This document shows, piece by piece, positions 9,317 to 17,014 of a stretch of 38,116 bases of DNA (the first letter of the stretch is position 1; each line of letters opens with the position of its first letter). The translations under genes and the position numbers were made by a program. The stretch covers positions 1 to 38,116 of the forward strand of contig JABZFQ010000235.1 of assembly GCA_014237365.1 (NCBI GenBank). Direction: 5' to 3'. The notes beneath the pieces are model-generated. The model worked only from the letters and a program-made list of their open reading frames with translations. It had not been told where the DNA came from and made no database searches. This DNA comes from Desulfobacteraceae bacterium. GTDB taxonomy: Bacteria; Desulfobacterota; Desulfobacteria; Desulfobacterales; ETH-SRB1.

Positions 9317-11731
9317 TTATTTCAGAGCCTCATTGTATACTTTTATAGTTCTCTCAAACATAGCCTCGTTAGTAAAATATTTTTGAACACGGCTTTTGCC
9401 GGCCTTACCGTATTTTCTGCAAAGATCTTTATTTTCCAAAAGATGACAAATAGCATTCGCCAAAGCATTTGAGTCCTTTGGAGGAACAACCATACCTGTT
9501 TTATTATGGACATTGACAAAAGAAGTTCCTGTGCCTAATTCTGTTGATATGACCGGTTTGCCGCACGCCATAGCTTCAAGCAGTACAAGGCCAAAAGCTT
9601 CACTCCTGTAAATGGAAGGAAGTACCAGGAGATCAGAAGCATGAAGAAGGGTATCCCGCATCTCGTCATCAGCTGCTCCCAAAAACACAACTCTATCCGA
9701 TAAAGACAGATCTTTGCTTAATGCGCGCATACATGATTCCACAGGTTCTCCTTCTCCTATAATCAGTAACGTGCCCTTAACTCTTTTCATTGCCAGTATC
9801 AAGTGCCTAAGCCCTTTATAGTATCGCATTTTGCCTATAAAAAGTATGATCCTGTCCCCATATTTTTGTCTAATATCAAAAACAGCATTGCTAAAACGCT
9901 CTTTTTGCTGAAAGCGGTTAAAATCAATTCCCAGAGGATTCACTACACATCTATCTTTAACTTTTTGCAGTGTGTTAGATGTCATAAGATAATTTGAAGA
10001 AGTCGGCATTATAAACTTTGCATGTTTTAAAAAATGAAACATAAATGGTGAATAGAAAGCCAGTAATTCTTTTTGTTTTACAATATCACTATGGTATGTA
10101 ATAATATATGGTTTTTTTATTTTGGATAAAATTAAAGATAATTCAGCAGTAGGATTTGGGAAATGAAAATGCAGTATATCCGCATCATTGCTAAGCGCTT
10201 TTAGATGATAAAAGAAACTTGGTGTAATGGGGGCTGACTGCAACCTGCCATGTTCTCCTACTTTTGTTATCTTAATCGAATTATCATAATAAATTGACGT
10301 GATGGGCCCAGTATTGGATACAAGCACCTCAGTTTGAATGCCATATGGCTTAAGACCATGGCAAAGGCAATTTATATGTTGCTCAATACCACCTATCACA
10401 GGAGGATAATAGTCTTTATAAATCTGTAATACTTTAATGTTGTGACTTGTGGATTTCGTAAGGGGCCTGACAAAAGAAATGCTTTGACTGTAAGAATCTT
10501 GATCCAACAACTCGAAATAAAGCGATTCTATATCTCTAAGAAGGCGCTTTTTTGAAAAGTTTTGCATAACAAATGATTTGGCTGCTCTTGCCTTCTTTTC
10601 CCTCAATCCCTTATTATTAACAATATATTTTATACCGCCAGCAAAGCCTTTGGCATCCTTCTTCCTGCATATTATGCCCCGCTCACAAATTTTAAAACCA
10701 TCTGATACAACATCTAATTGTGAATTACCCAAAAGATCCCTCACACCGCCGACATCGGTTGCAATCACCGGCACCGAACATGCCATGGCCTCTATGAGCG
10801 AAACAGGAGTTCCTTCGTTGTTTGAAGTCAGGGCAACAATATCAAGATTACTGTAAATCTCCGGTAATTTTTTTTGCCAGCCGCAAAATTGTACATGATC
10901 AGACAATCCTTGCTGCTTGCAATAGGCAATCAGATCTTCTCTTAGTTCGCCATCTCCGATAATCAGAAAAGTTGCTTTAATTGATGGATTTTGTTCGAGG
11001 AAAATTTTTGCCGATTCTAAAAACATCTTGTGATTTTTTATTGGAACTAGCCTGCCAACGATACCGATTTGCAATTCAGGGGAGGCCATTTTGCTCTCCC
11101 CTGAATTGCAAATTTGTGTTGACTCTCCAAGATGATCTTTACCTGAAAGAAAGGGCTTCAGATCAAAGCCGAGCTTGATCACCCTGACGTTGCTTGCTCG
11201 TACAATTCGATACTTGTTTACAATTTCGTTCTTCTGGCTTTCACTTATAACAATAATGATGTCAGTAATTTTAGCCAGGATGCGCTCTGTCAATATGAAT
11301 ATTGTGGACATCATTCTTCCAAAATAGCCGTGAAATACATGCCCATGGAAGGTATGAACAACGCGAATTTTGTCGCCATAAATTAAGTTGTGGATAAAAG
11401 CCGTTATCCTGCCGATTGTACCTGCCTTTGCGGTGTGTGTATGGACTATATCCGGTTTCTCTTGATTTAAGATCCGAAAAATACTTAAAAACGATCTAAC
11501 ATCATTTATAATACTGATTTCTCTCTGAAGATCGAAAATGATGATCGGCTTTATACCATACGCATCAGCGAAATAGCTCATGTCCCCTTCTTTAGCAGAT
11601 ACTTTTCCAGTAACAAGGACTGATTGGAATTGATCAGGATCAAGTCCTTGTGTCAGAAGCGTTGCATGAATAGCCGGCCCGCCTATATTCAGACGGGCTA
11701 TAATTCTTAATATTTTTATTTTTCGATTCAT
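9317..11731 (-). CDS. Tandem GT4-GT4 glycosyltransferase fusion
   Basis: The 804-residue protein holds two complete GT-B/GT4 enzymes. Domain 1 covers about 1-410: LRIIARLNIGGPAIHATLLT, VHTHTAKAGTIGR, IGIVGRLVPIKNH, and the E-x7-E region NNEGTPVSLIEAMACSVPVIATDVGG. Domain 2 covers about 430-804: LQIYKDYYPPVIGGIEQHI, LFIGKMRYYKGLRHL, and SEAFGLVLLEAMACGKPVISTELGTG. GT4 enzymes are retaining transferases; the fusion suggests two consecutive sugar additions by one polypeptide (inference). An 18-bp perfect inverted repeat lies inside the coding sequence of domain 1 (11067-11113). The ORF is intact and starts 12 bp after the upstream GT4 gene. Confidence 0.88.
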   Translation of the reverse strand: MNRKIKILRIIARLNIGGPAIHATLLTQGLDPDQFQSVLVTGKVSAKEGDMSYFADAYGIKPIIIFDLQREISIINDVRSFLSIFRILNQEKPDIVHTHTAKAGTIGRITAFIHNLIYGDKIRVVHTFHGHVFHGYFGRMMSTIFILTERILAKITDIIIVISESQKNEIVNKYRIVRASNVRVIKLGFDLKPFLSGKDHLGESTQICNSGESKMASPELQIGIVGRLVPIKNHKMFLESAKIFLEQNPSIKATFLIIGDGELREDLIAYCKQQGLSDHVQFCGWQKKLPEIYSNLDIVALTSNNEGTPVSLIEAMACSVPVIATDVGGVRDLLGNSQLDVVSDGFKICERGIICRKKDAKGFAGGIKYIVNNKGLREKKARAAKSFVMQNFSKKRLLRDIESLYFELLDQDSYSQSISFVRPLTKSTSHNIKVLQIYKDYYPPVIGGIEQHINCLCHGLKPYGIQTEVLVSNTGPITSIYYDNSIKITKVGEHGRLQSAPITPSFFYHLKALSNDADILHFHFPNPTAELSLILSKIKKPYIITYHSDIVKQKELLAFYSPFMFHFLKHAKFIMPTSSNYLMTSNTLQKVKDRCVVNPLGIDFNRFQQKERFSNAVFDIRQKYGDRIILFIGKMRYYKGLRHLILAMKRVKGTLLIIGEGEPVESCMRALSKDLSLSDRVVFLGAADDEMRDTLLHASDLLVLPSIYRSEAFGLVLLEAMACGKPVISTELGTGTSFVNVHNKTGMVVPPKDSNALANAICHLLENKDLCRKYGKAGKSRVQKYFTNEAMFERTIKVYNEALK
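11067..11113. repeat. 18-bp perfect inverted repeat within a CDS
   Basis: Arms ATTTGCAATTCAGGGGAG (11067-11084) and its exact reverse complement (11096-11113) are separated by 11 bases. They encode part of the linker between the two Rossmann halves of the first GT4 domain (QICNSGE...SPELQIG). The arms do not match the other repeat families of the window. Confidence 0.8.
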
Positions 11732-11743
11732 GTGAGATAGCCA

Positions 11744-12823
11744 TCAGCTACAAACTGCTTCAAAAACCTTTATAGTTTCATCAGCACATGTTTGCCAGGA
11801 AAATTTCCGAGATTGTCTTAAGCCTTTTTGCGAAAACTCATTACGAAGACTTTTATCATTAAGTAGAAAATTTAAACCTCTTTCAATATCTTCAACCCGA
11901 TACGGATTTACATAATAAGCCGCTGATCCGGCAACTTCCGGCAAACTGGAAACATTGCTTGTAATGACCGGACAGCCACAGGCCATGGCTTCAATTACCG
12001 GAAGGCCAAAGCCTTCATACATGGATGGATAAACAAAAATTTTTGCTTTCTGATACATTTCAACAAGCTTTGCATTTGAAACATACCCTTTAAAAATAAT
12101 ATTATCTCTATATTTTGTTGGAATATCAATGAGTTCCTTAAAAAACCATCCTTTTTTGCCAGTTATGACCAACTTTTCTGTAATACTGTGCTTTTCTTTA
12201 AGAAGAATATATGCTTCAATCAATTTTCTGAAATTTTTTTTCGGCTCCAGCGTGCTGACTCCCAGGATATAATCACCCCTGTTATTATTTTTTGGCGGTT
12301 TAAATCTTTCAGACACTCCTTCGTACACTACACCAATTTTATCTTTATCTATATTAAAAAGCCTGACAAGATCATCTTTTGTGCTTTTACTCACTGCAAT
12401 AAATCTGTCAACATATCTGAATCTGTATTTTAAAACATGTTTAAAATAAACTCTTCTTTTTAAAGGCTGCCATTGAGGGAAAAGATTCGGGATTAAATCA
12501 TGCACAGTCATAACAACCTTTACTCCATGTGGTCTGAAAAAAAACGGAGCCCTTACTGTGGGGACATGAACAACATCAAATCCGCTCAATCCTTTGGAAT
12601 AATTCCTAAACGAAGAAAAAAAGCGGCTTAATTTTCTAAATGGCGTATCATGCTTAAATAAGGATGATTCAGGAAAATGCTTCAAAAAAATATCTGAGGA
12701 CATTATCAACCTGATATCATGCTTTTTGTTTTTCAATAATTGCTCTGCAAGATTATTAATATAATGCTCAATACCTGTAAAATCAGAATTCAGCAACATG
12801 CCAGCACAAATACCAATCTGCAT
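11744..12823 (-). CDS. Family 4 glycosyltransferase
   Basis: The 359-residue GT-B protein has an N-terminal acceptor domain (MQIGICAGMLLNSDFTGIEHYINNL, VVMTVHDLIPNLFP) and a C-terminal donor domain (ILGVSTLEPKKNFRKLIEAY, VYPSMYEGFGLPVIEAMACGCPVITSNVSSLPEVAG). This matches mannosyltransferase-like GT4 enzymes of O-antigen clusters. It precedes the tandem GT4 gene by 12 bp. The sugar specificity is not deducible. Confidence 0.88.
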   Translation of the reverse strand: MQIGICAGMLLNSDFTGIEHYINNLAEQLLKNKKHDIRLIMSSDIFLKHFPESSLFKHDTPFRKLSRFFSSFRNYSKGLSGFDVVHVPTVRAPFFFRPHGVKVVMTVHDLIPNLFPQWQPLKRRVYFKHVLKYRFRYVDRFIAVSKSTKDDLVRLFNIDKDKIGVVYEGVSERFKPPKNNNRGDYILGVSTLEPKKNFRKLIEAYILLKEKHSITEKLVITGKKGWFFKELIDIPTKYRDNIIFKGYVSNAKLVEMYQKAKIFVYPSMYEGFGLPVIEAMACGCPVITSNVSSLPEVAGSAAYYVNPYRVEDIERGLNFLLNDKSLRNEFSQKGLRQSRKFSWQTCADETIKVFEAVCS

Positions 12824-12868
12824 TATTTAAGTTGTCCTTGACATTTTTGGGGTAGATTCAGAATAAGC

Positions 12869-12888
12869 TTTCGGTAAAAAATAAGTTG
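12869..12888. repeat. Short motif shared with the leader of the 1557-residue GT gene
   Basis: TTTCGGTAAAAAATAAGTTG here closely matches GTTCGGTAAAAAATAAATTG at 30076-30095, within a ~28-base similar block. Both lie just upstream of a minus-strand start codon. It may be a terminus of a degenerate repeat or a leader element; the data do not decide. Confidence 0.4.
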
Positions 12889-12909
12889 GTCATTTGGGTT
12901 TAATGCTTA

Positions 12910-12950
12910 GGAACGTGAACAAAATAACTTTCCCAACTATGCATCACAGA
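12910..12950 (+). mobile_element. Truncated 180-bp element, copy C (left end only)
   Basis: About 41 bp matching the left terminus of the family (GGAACGTGAACAAAATAACT then CAACTATGCATCACAGA), with TTA on its left. The rest of the element is missing. It encodes the last residues (CDA) and the TAG stop codon of the ABC ATPase gene, so the remnant now forms that gene's 3' end. Confidence 0.85.
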
Positions 12951-13740
12951 AAAATTCCGGATTTTTCTTTATCCACTCATTTGGATTTTTACAAAATGCC
13001 TGATATGCATCCAAAACCTGCATTGGTTCTTCCTGCATGACTATTCTTCCTTTTTCCAGCCAGATTACTTTATTGCAAAGTTGTTTAAGCTGGGCAGGAT
13101 TGTGTGAAATGATAATTGCACATTTGGCCAGGGCATGCAGATTTTTCATTCTATCCATTGCCTTATCCTGAAATGCCCTGTCCCCTGTGGCCAGCACCTC
13201 GTCCAGAATAAGAATGTCCGGGCGGATAGCAGTGGCAATGGCAAATGCCAGGCGACTCCGCATTCCGCTGGAATAAGTTCGTACCTGTTCATCCATGAAA
13301 TCTCCGATATCGGCAAACTCTTCAATTTCATTCATTCGTTCTCTTATTTCAAATGTTTTAAGACCCAGCAGGCAACCACTGATATACACATTTTCCCTGC
13401 CGGAAAGCTGTTTTTGAAATCCCACACCCAGTGCCAGAAGCTGTACCTGGCCGTTAATCTCTATATTTCCATTATCAGGCTGGTAAATTTTTGTACAGAC
13501 CAGGGACAATGTGCTTTTTCCTGAACCATTTCGGCCAATAATACCCAGAGTTTCTCCCTGATAAATGGAAAAGGAAATACCCTTCAATGCCCAAAAATCC
13601 AACTCTTTATTTTTGTTTTTAAAAAGCAGTTCAAAAAGTGATGAATGCTTGCGAAAACATAAACTTACATTATCAAAGGAGACCATAGGTGAATGCTTTT
13701 CTGATAATTGTTGGCACGTGTTATTTAAAAATTTAGTCAT
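12937..13740 (-). CDS. Polysaccharide ABC exporter, ATP-binding subunit (Wzt/KpsT/TagH type)
   Basis: The 267-residue ATPase has Walker A GRNGSGKST near residue 73, ABC signature YSSGMRSRLAF, Walker B DILILDEVLATGD, and the H-loop ISHNPAQL. It lacks the C-terminal carbohydrate-binding domain found in long Wzt proteins, so it is of the short KpsT/TagH kind. It would power export of the lipid-linked glycan with the permease encoded 50 bp upstream. Its final residues (CDA plus stop) come from the remnant of a 180-bp palindromic element, so the native C-terminus may have been altered slightly. Confidence 0.9.
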   Translation of the reverse strand: MTKFLNNTCQQLSEKHSPMVSFDNVSLCFRKHSSLFELLFKNKNKELDFWALKGISFSIYQGETLGIIGRNGSGKSTLSLVCTKIYQPDNGNIEINGQVQLLALGVGFQKQLSGRENVYISGCLLGLKTFEIRERMNEIEEFADIGDFMDEQVRTYSSGMRSRLAFAIATAIRPDILILDEVLATGDRAFQDKAMDRMKNLHALAKCAIIISHNPAQLKQLCNKVIWLEKGRIVMQEEPMQVLDAYQAFCKNPNEWIKKNPEFFCDA

Positions 13741-13790
13741 CAGTAAAAATTAAACCTGAGGTAACAGTTCACGGTTGTCGGTTTACAGGT

Positions 13791-14576
13791 TTATAACAGT
13801 TTAGGAACGTAGGGAGATACCCTGCGAAAAAAGAACAATCCAAACTGCATGATCACAAGAACAAATGCAAAGACAATCAGTATGGGAACAGGATCAAACA
13901 TCTTTCCATAAAAAAGAAGATCATGAACAGCGGTTATAACATGAACCATTGGATTCAACGAATAAAGAGTCTTGGCGTATTCAGGAATAGATTGACTTTC
14001 ATAAATTCTGTCAGGAGAGTATAGAACAGGGCATAGATAAAGGCCGAAACGCAAAATATATGTTATGAATCTTCCAGTGTCTCTTATATAGACTTCAAAT
14101 ATTGACAAAAACAGACCTGCAGTAAACGATATGATAATCGTCAAAAATACTGGAACAACAATGCTCAAGGTATGCAATCCCAATGCATGATAGTTCCAGA
14201 TCATGATAATGATGAGTCCAATCATACCAAAAAAAGCCTGCACCAGGGGGGAAATAACTAAATAAATGACCATGGGCAGAGAAGCCTGTTTAATCAGACC
14301 TTCACTGCGGGTAAGAGCACTTGTACATAAAGAAATTGAGCGGGAAAAGGACTGATATGTCACAAGGCCGCATAAAAGAAACAGATGAAAATTTTCCCCG
14401 CCACGGTTAAAAATGACTTTTACCACAAAATAATAAATAAGCATGAGAAACAAAGGATCTAAAATCCACCAGAGCATTCCTAATTTGGTTGTTGCCACGG
14501 TAGTTTTGATATTTACATAAAATTGACTGCGCAAAACATGACGGTTTTCCCAAATATCTTTGCTAAGTCTTAACAT
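13791..14576 (-). CDS. Polysaccharide ABC exporter, permease subunit (Wzm/KpsM type)
   Basis: The 261-residue ABC-2 membrane protein has about six hydrophobic segments. It starts MLRLSKDIWENRHVLRSQFYVNIKTTVATTKLGMLWWILDPL, the classic amphipathic N-terminus of this family, and contains LYSLNPMVHVITAVHDLLFYG near the end. It pairs with the downstream ATPase to export polysaccharide across the inner membrane. The gene starts 33 bp past repeat copy D. Confidence 0.9.
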   Translation of the reverse strand: MLRLSKDIWENRHVLRSQFYVNIKTTVATTKLGMLWWILDPLFLMLIYYFVVKVIFNRGGENFHLFLLCGLVTYQSFSRSISLCTSALTRSEGLIKQASLPMVIYLVISPLVQAFFGMIGLIIIMIWNYHALGLHTLSIVVPVFLTIIISFTAGLFLSIFEVYIRDTGRFITYILRFGLYLCPVLYSPDRIYESQSIPEYAKTLYSLNPMVHVITAVHDLLFYGKMFDPVPILIVFAFVLVIMQFGLFFFRRVSPYVPKLL

Positions 14577-14609
14577 TCAACGTCCATTTTCATTTTCGAT
14601 TATTTGTAT

Positions 14610-14789
14610 GGAACGTGGACGAAATAACTTCCCCAACTATGCATCACAGATTCAGGCCACCTTTGCCCGATCTCAAATCCCAAAAATATCAAAATAGCCA
14701 GCTATTCCACCAACTTTTGTGATTTGAGATCGAACAAATTTGACCCAAATCTATGCGCCTGCTTGGGGAAGTTATTTCGTCCACGTTCC
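14610..14789 (+). mobile_element. 180-bp palindromic MITE-like element, copy D
   Basis: Exactly 180 bp with GGAACGTGGACGAAATAACT and GTTATTTCGTCCACGTTCC ends. The centre is AAATAGCCAGCTATTCC, a variant of the family core. Flanks TAT and TTA do not match exactly. The upstream CDS (minus strand) reads 33 codons into it before stopping, so the element supplies that protein's C-terminus. Confidence 0.92.
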
Positions 14790-15891
14790 TTATCTGTGTG
14801 TCCAGATGATCCAGCAAGCCGATTACGGCCTCGACCCGTGCCAACATCCGCTTGATACTGCTCTGGGAAGTACTCTGCTCCAATCGCTCTTGACCTGAAT
14901 TTAACCTGGCCACCCACCCGGCATAAGCAAATGCACCTGCCTCCGGGGCATACTGGGGCCCAGGCAGGTCCCAGGGCTCTATATACCATTGATCCCAGTT
15001 TCCTGGTATGCCCAGCCGCCAGAACAACTCTATCTTGGGCCGGCGCCCGTAAAAGAAGGACTCATTAAAGGAGAGCGTGCTATCCTTTCTAAACAGGATC
15101 TGGGGCTCTTCTACCGGGTCAGGTCTGTAATTTGCATCCAGCACCAGACGGTTATCCGTGATTCGGGCCATGGGCACCACAAAATACGAGATTTCGGGTG
15201 AACCTTTTACGCGTGCAACAATGTCATTCCATCCCTGTTTCGTGATAAAGCAGTTGCCATCCCAGGGCAACACCCATTTTGCCAGTCCTTTGCCTTGAGC
15301 AAGGGCAGCGTTGCGCGCTCCGTTATTGTTCATCACATAATTATTTTTATGCCGGTAAAGACGCATCAGCACTCGCCCCTGTTCTTCCGGTTTGAGTGCC
15401 TCGAAACGGGGAGAGCAGGGAGCGAATTCTACAGGCACACCTTCAATGTCCCAGCACACGTTAATGTATTCATCCTGATGAAAAGGGATGCGGAGGTAGG
15501 AACGGTTCGCTTGTTCCAACATACGCATAATGGTTTTTTCTTCGTCCGGATCAACAATACGGTTGACCACAAAGCGTTTATCACATCCTGGAAATTCGGA
15601 CTCATTTTCCAAGATGAATCTAAGATTGTCTCGGGATTGGCCTTTGCGATGGCGGGGCACCAAATCATTGCCGATTATCCGGTAAAGCACAAATGTATCA
15701 GATTCATTGGACAGCAGGCTTTGCAGATATTTTTCTTTTAAATTAGAAAAACTAACTGCCGGATACATTCCCCGATCCAGAGAAACCCGTGCCACCTTTT
15801 CAGCTCGGCGCAGCCTCTGCAAAAAATGATACAAACGAACGGTTCCAGGAATCTGGCTTACTAATCTTTTGAATATTTCCCAGGAATGCAT
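14689..15891 (-). CDS. GT-A-like protein of unknown function, C-terminus supplied by a repeat
   Basis: The 400-residue protein matches no family I can name with confidence. It contains YRIIGNDLVPRHRKGQSRDN, VNRIVDPDEEKTI, NNNGARNAALAQGKGLAKWVLPWDGNCFIT and PGPQYAPEAGAFAYAGW. The LPWDGNCF stretch resembles the DxD-like centre of a GT-A glycosyltransferase, so a glycosyltransferase role in this locus is plausible. The last ~33 residues (IRNVDEITSPSRRIDLGQIC... to WLF) are read from repeat copy D, so the native end after LDHLDTQ has been replaced. The ATG is clear but no strong ribosome site is seen. Confidence 0.7.
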   Translation of the reverse strand: MHSWEIFKRLVSQIPGTVRLYHFLQRLRRAEKVARVSLDRGMYPAVSFSNLKEKYLQSLLSNESDTFVLYRIIGNDLVPRHRKGQSRDNLRFILENESEFPGCDKRFVVNRIVDPDEEKTIMRMLEQANRSYLRIPFHQDEYINVCWDIEGVPVEFAPCSPRFEALKPEEQGRVLMRLYRHKNNYVMNNNGARNAALAQGKGLAKWVLPWDGNCFITKQGWNDIVARVKGSPEISYFVVPMARITDNRLVLDANYRPDPVEEPQILFRKDSTLSFNESFFYGRRPKIELFWRLGIPGNWDQWYIEPWDLPGPQYAPEAGAFAYAGWVARLNSGQERLEQSTSQSSIKRMLARVEAVIGLLDHLDTQIRNVDEITSPSRRIDLGQICSISNHKSWWNSWLF

Positions 15892-15919
15892 AGAGGACTA
15901 AATCAACTGCAAATTTATT

Positions 15920-16816
15920 TCAAAAAAAACATTTATTAGCAAATTTGAACCAGCACGTATACAACCGCAGCGCATAAAAAATTCCAAATAAAGGAAGAAA
16001 GTCAACCATTGATCGGGATAATTTAAAGATTACCGTAGAACTTGCAACTGGAAGCAAGTGGATACAGCAAATGGCGACATCCTTAAACCGGTTGTATGGA
16101 AATCTTTCAGGAAAAAGCCTGCGCAGGCGTATCTGACCTATGGTAACCCTTTTTTGTTTTTGAAACAGTAAAGAAAAAGAATCCCTGGCTGGATGATACA
16201 TGATATTGTCTTGATCAAAATACATTTTAAAACCATGATCACGAGTACGGTTACCAAACTCAAAATCTCCACCAGATAAAAGCCTGGATTCAAAATTCCC
16301 GACTTTTTCGATTACTCTCCTTGCTAAAAAGAGACAGGCTGTTGGAGCGTATCCATCTATCTTCATATAATCTTTTATTGGAAATCCCAGAGCAATATGA
16401 TATTTTTCCCACAAAGACGGTATTCTTTTTGATGAATAGATTTCGATATTACACCCGACATAATCTATTTTTTTATTAGTGAAACATTGAACACCATTGT
16501 AAATCCAGTCTGAATCAACAGTCATATCCGAATCAATAAAAGCAATAATTTCACCACGAGATACACTGAATCCTTTGTTTCTCGCAGCGTAAGAGCCTTG
16601 CATCTCTTCAATTTCAAAAATAACATTTCCTTCAAACTCAGAGACTGTTTTCTGAATCATTGAAATTGTATCATCATTTGAATTATTATCAACAACAATA
16701 ATTTCATACTGCTTTTGGGGGTAGTGTTGTTTGAATAATGATCGAAGCGTTTGCTGTATTCCGTAAGAATCATTATGTACAGGAATAATCACAGAAACAA
16801 ATGGCCTATAGTGCAT
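15920..16816 (-). CDS. Family 2 glycosyltransferase
   Basis: The 298-residue GT2 protein starts FVSVIIPVHNDSYGIQQTL, with IIVVDNNSNDDT near 40-51, GSYAARNKG near 84, and the metal motif AFIDSDMTVD near 103-112. GGDFEFGNRTRDHGF corresponds to the catalytic-base region. C-terminal hydrophobic segments (ICCIHLLPVASSTVIF, FLPLFGIFYALRLY) suggest membrane association. It starts 19 bp from repeat copy E. Confidence 0.88.
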   Translation of the reverse strand: MHYRPFVSVIIPVHNDSYGIQQTLRSLFKQHYPQKQYEIIVVDNNSNDDTISMIQKTVSEFEGNVIFEIEEMQGSYAARNKGFSVSRGEIIAFIDSDMTVDSDWIYNGVQCFTNKKIDYVGCNIEIYSSKRIPSLWEKYHIALGFPIKDYMKIDGYAPTACLFLARRVIEKVGNFESRLLSGGDFEFGNRTRDHGFKMYFDQDNIMYHPARDSFSLLFQKQKRVTIGQIRLRRLFPERFPYNRFKDVAICCIHLLPVASSTVIFKLSRSMVDFLPLFGIFYALRLYTCWFKFANKCFF

Positions 16817-16834
16817 ATTTCATTCTCAACCTAA

Positions 16835-17014
16835 GGAACGGGAACGAAATAACTTCCCCAATTAGGCATCACAGCTTCAGGCCGCCTTTGTTCGATCTCA
16901 AACCCCAAAATTATTGAAATAGCTCGCTATTCCATCAACTTTTGTGATCTGAGATCAAACAAATTTAACCCAAATCTATGCGCCTACTTGGGGAAGTTAT
17001 TTCGTCCCCGTTCC
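16835..17014 (+). mobile_element. 180-bp palindromic MITE-like element, copy E
   Basis: Exactly 180 bp, GGAACGGGAACGAAATAACT to TTCGTCCCCGTTCC. Both ends carry the same change relative to other copies (GTGG to GGG-type), preserving pairing of the arms. Flanks are TAA and TTA. The 841-residue sulfotransferase gene ends within it at 16965. Confidence 0.92.
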
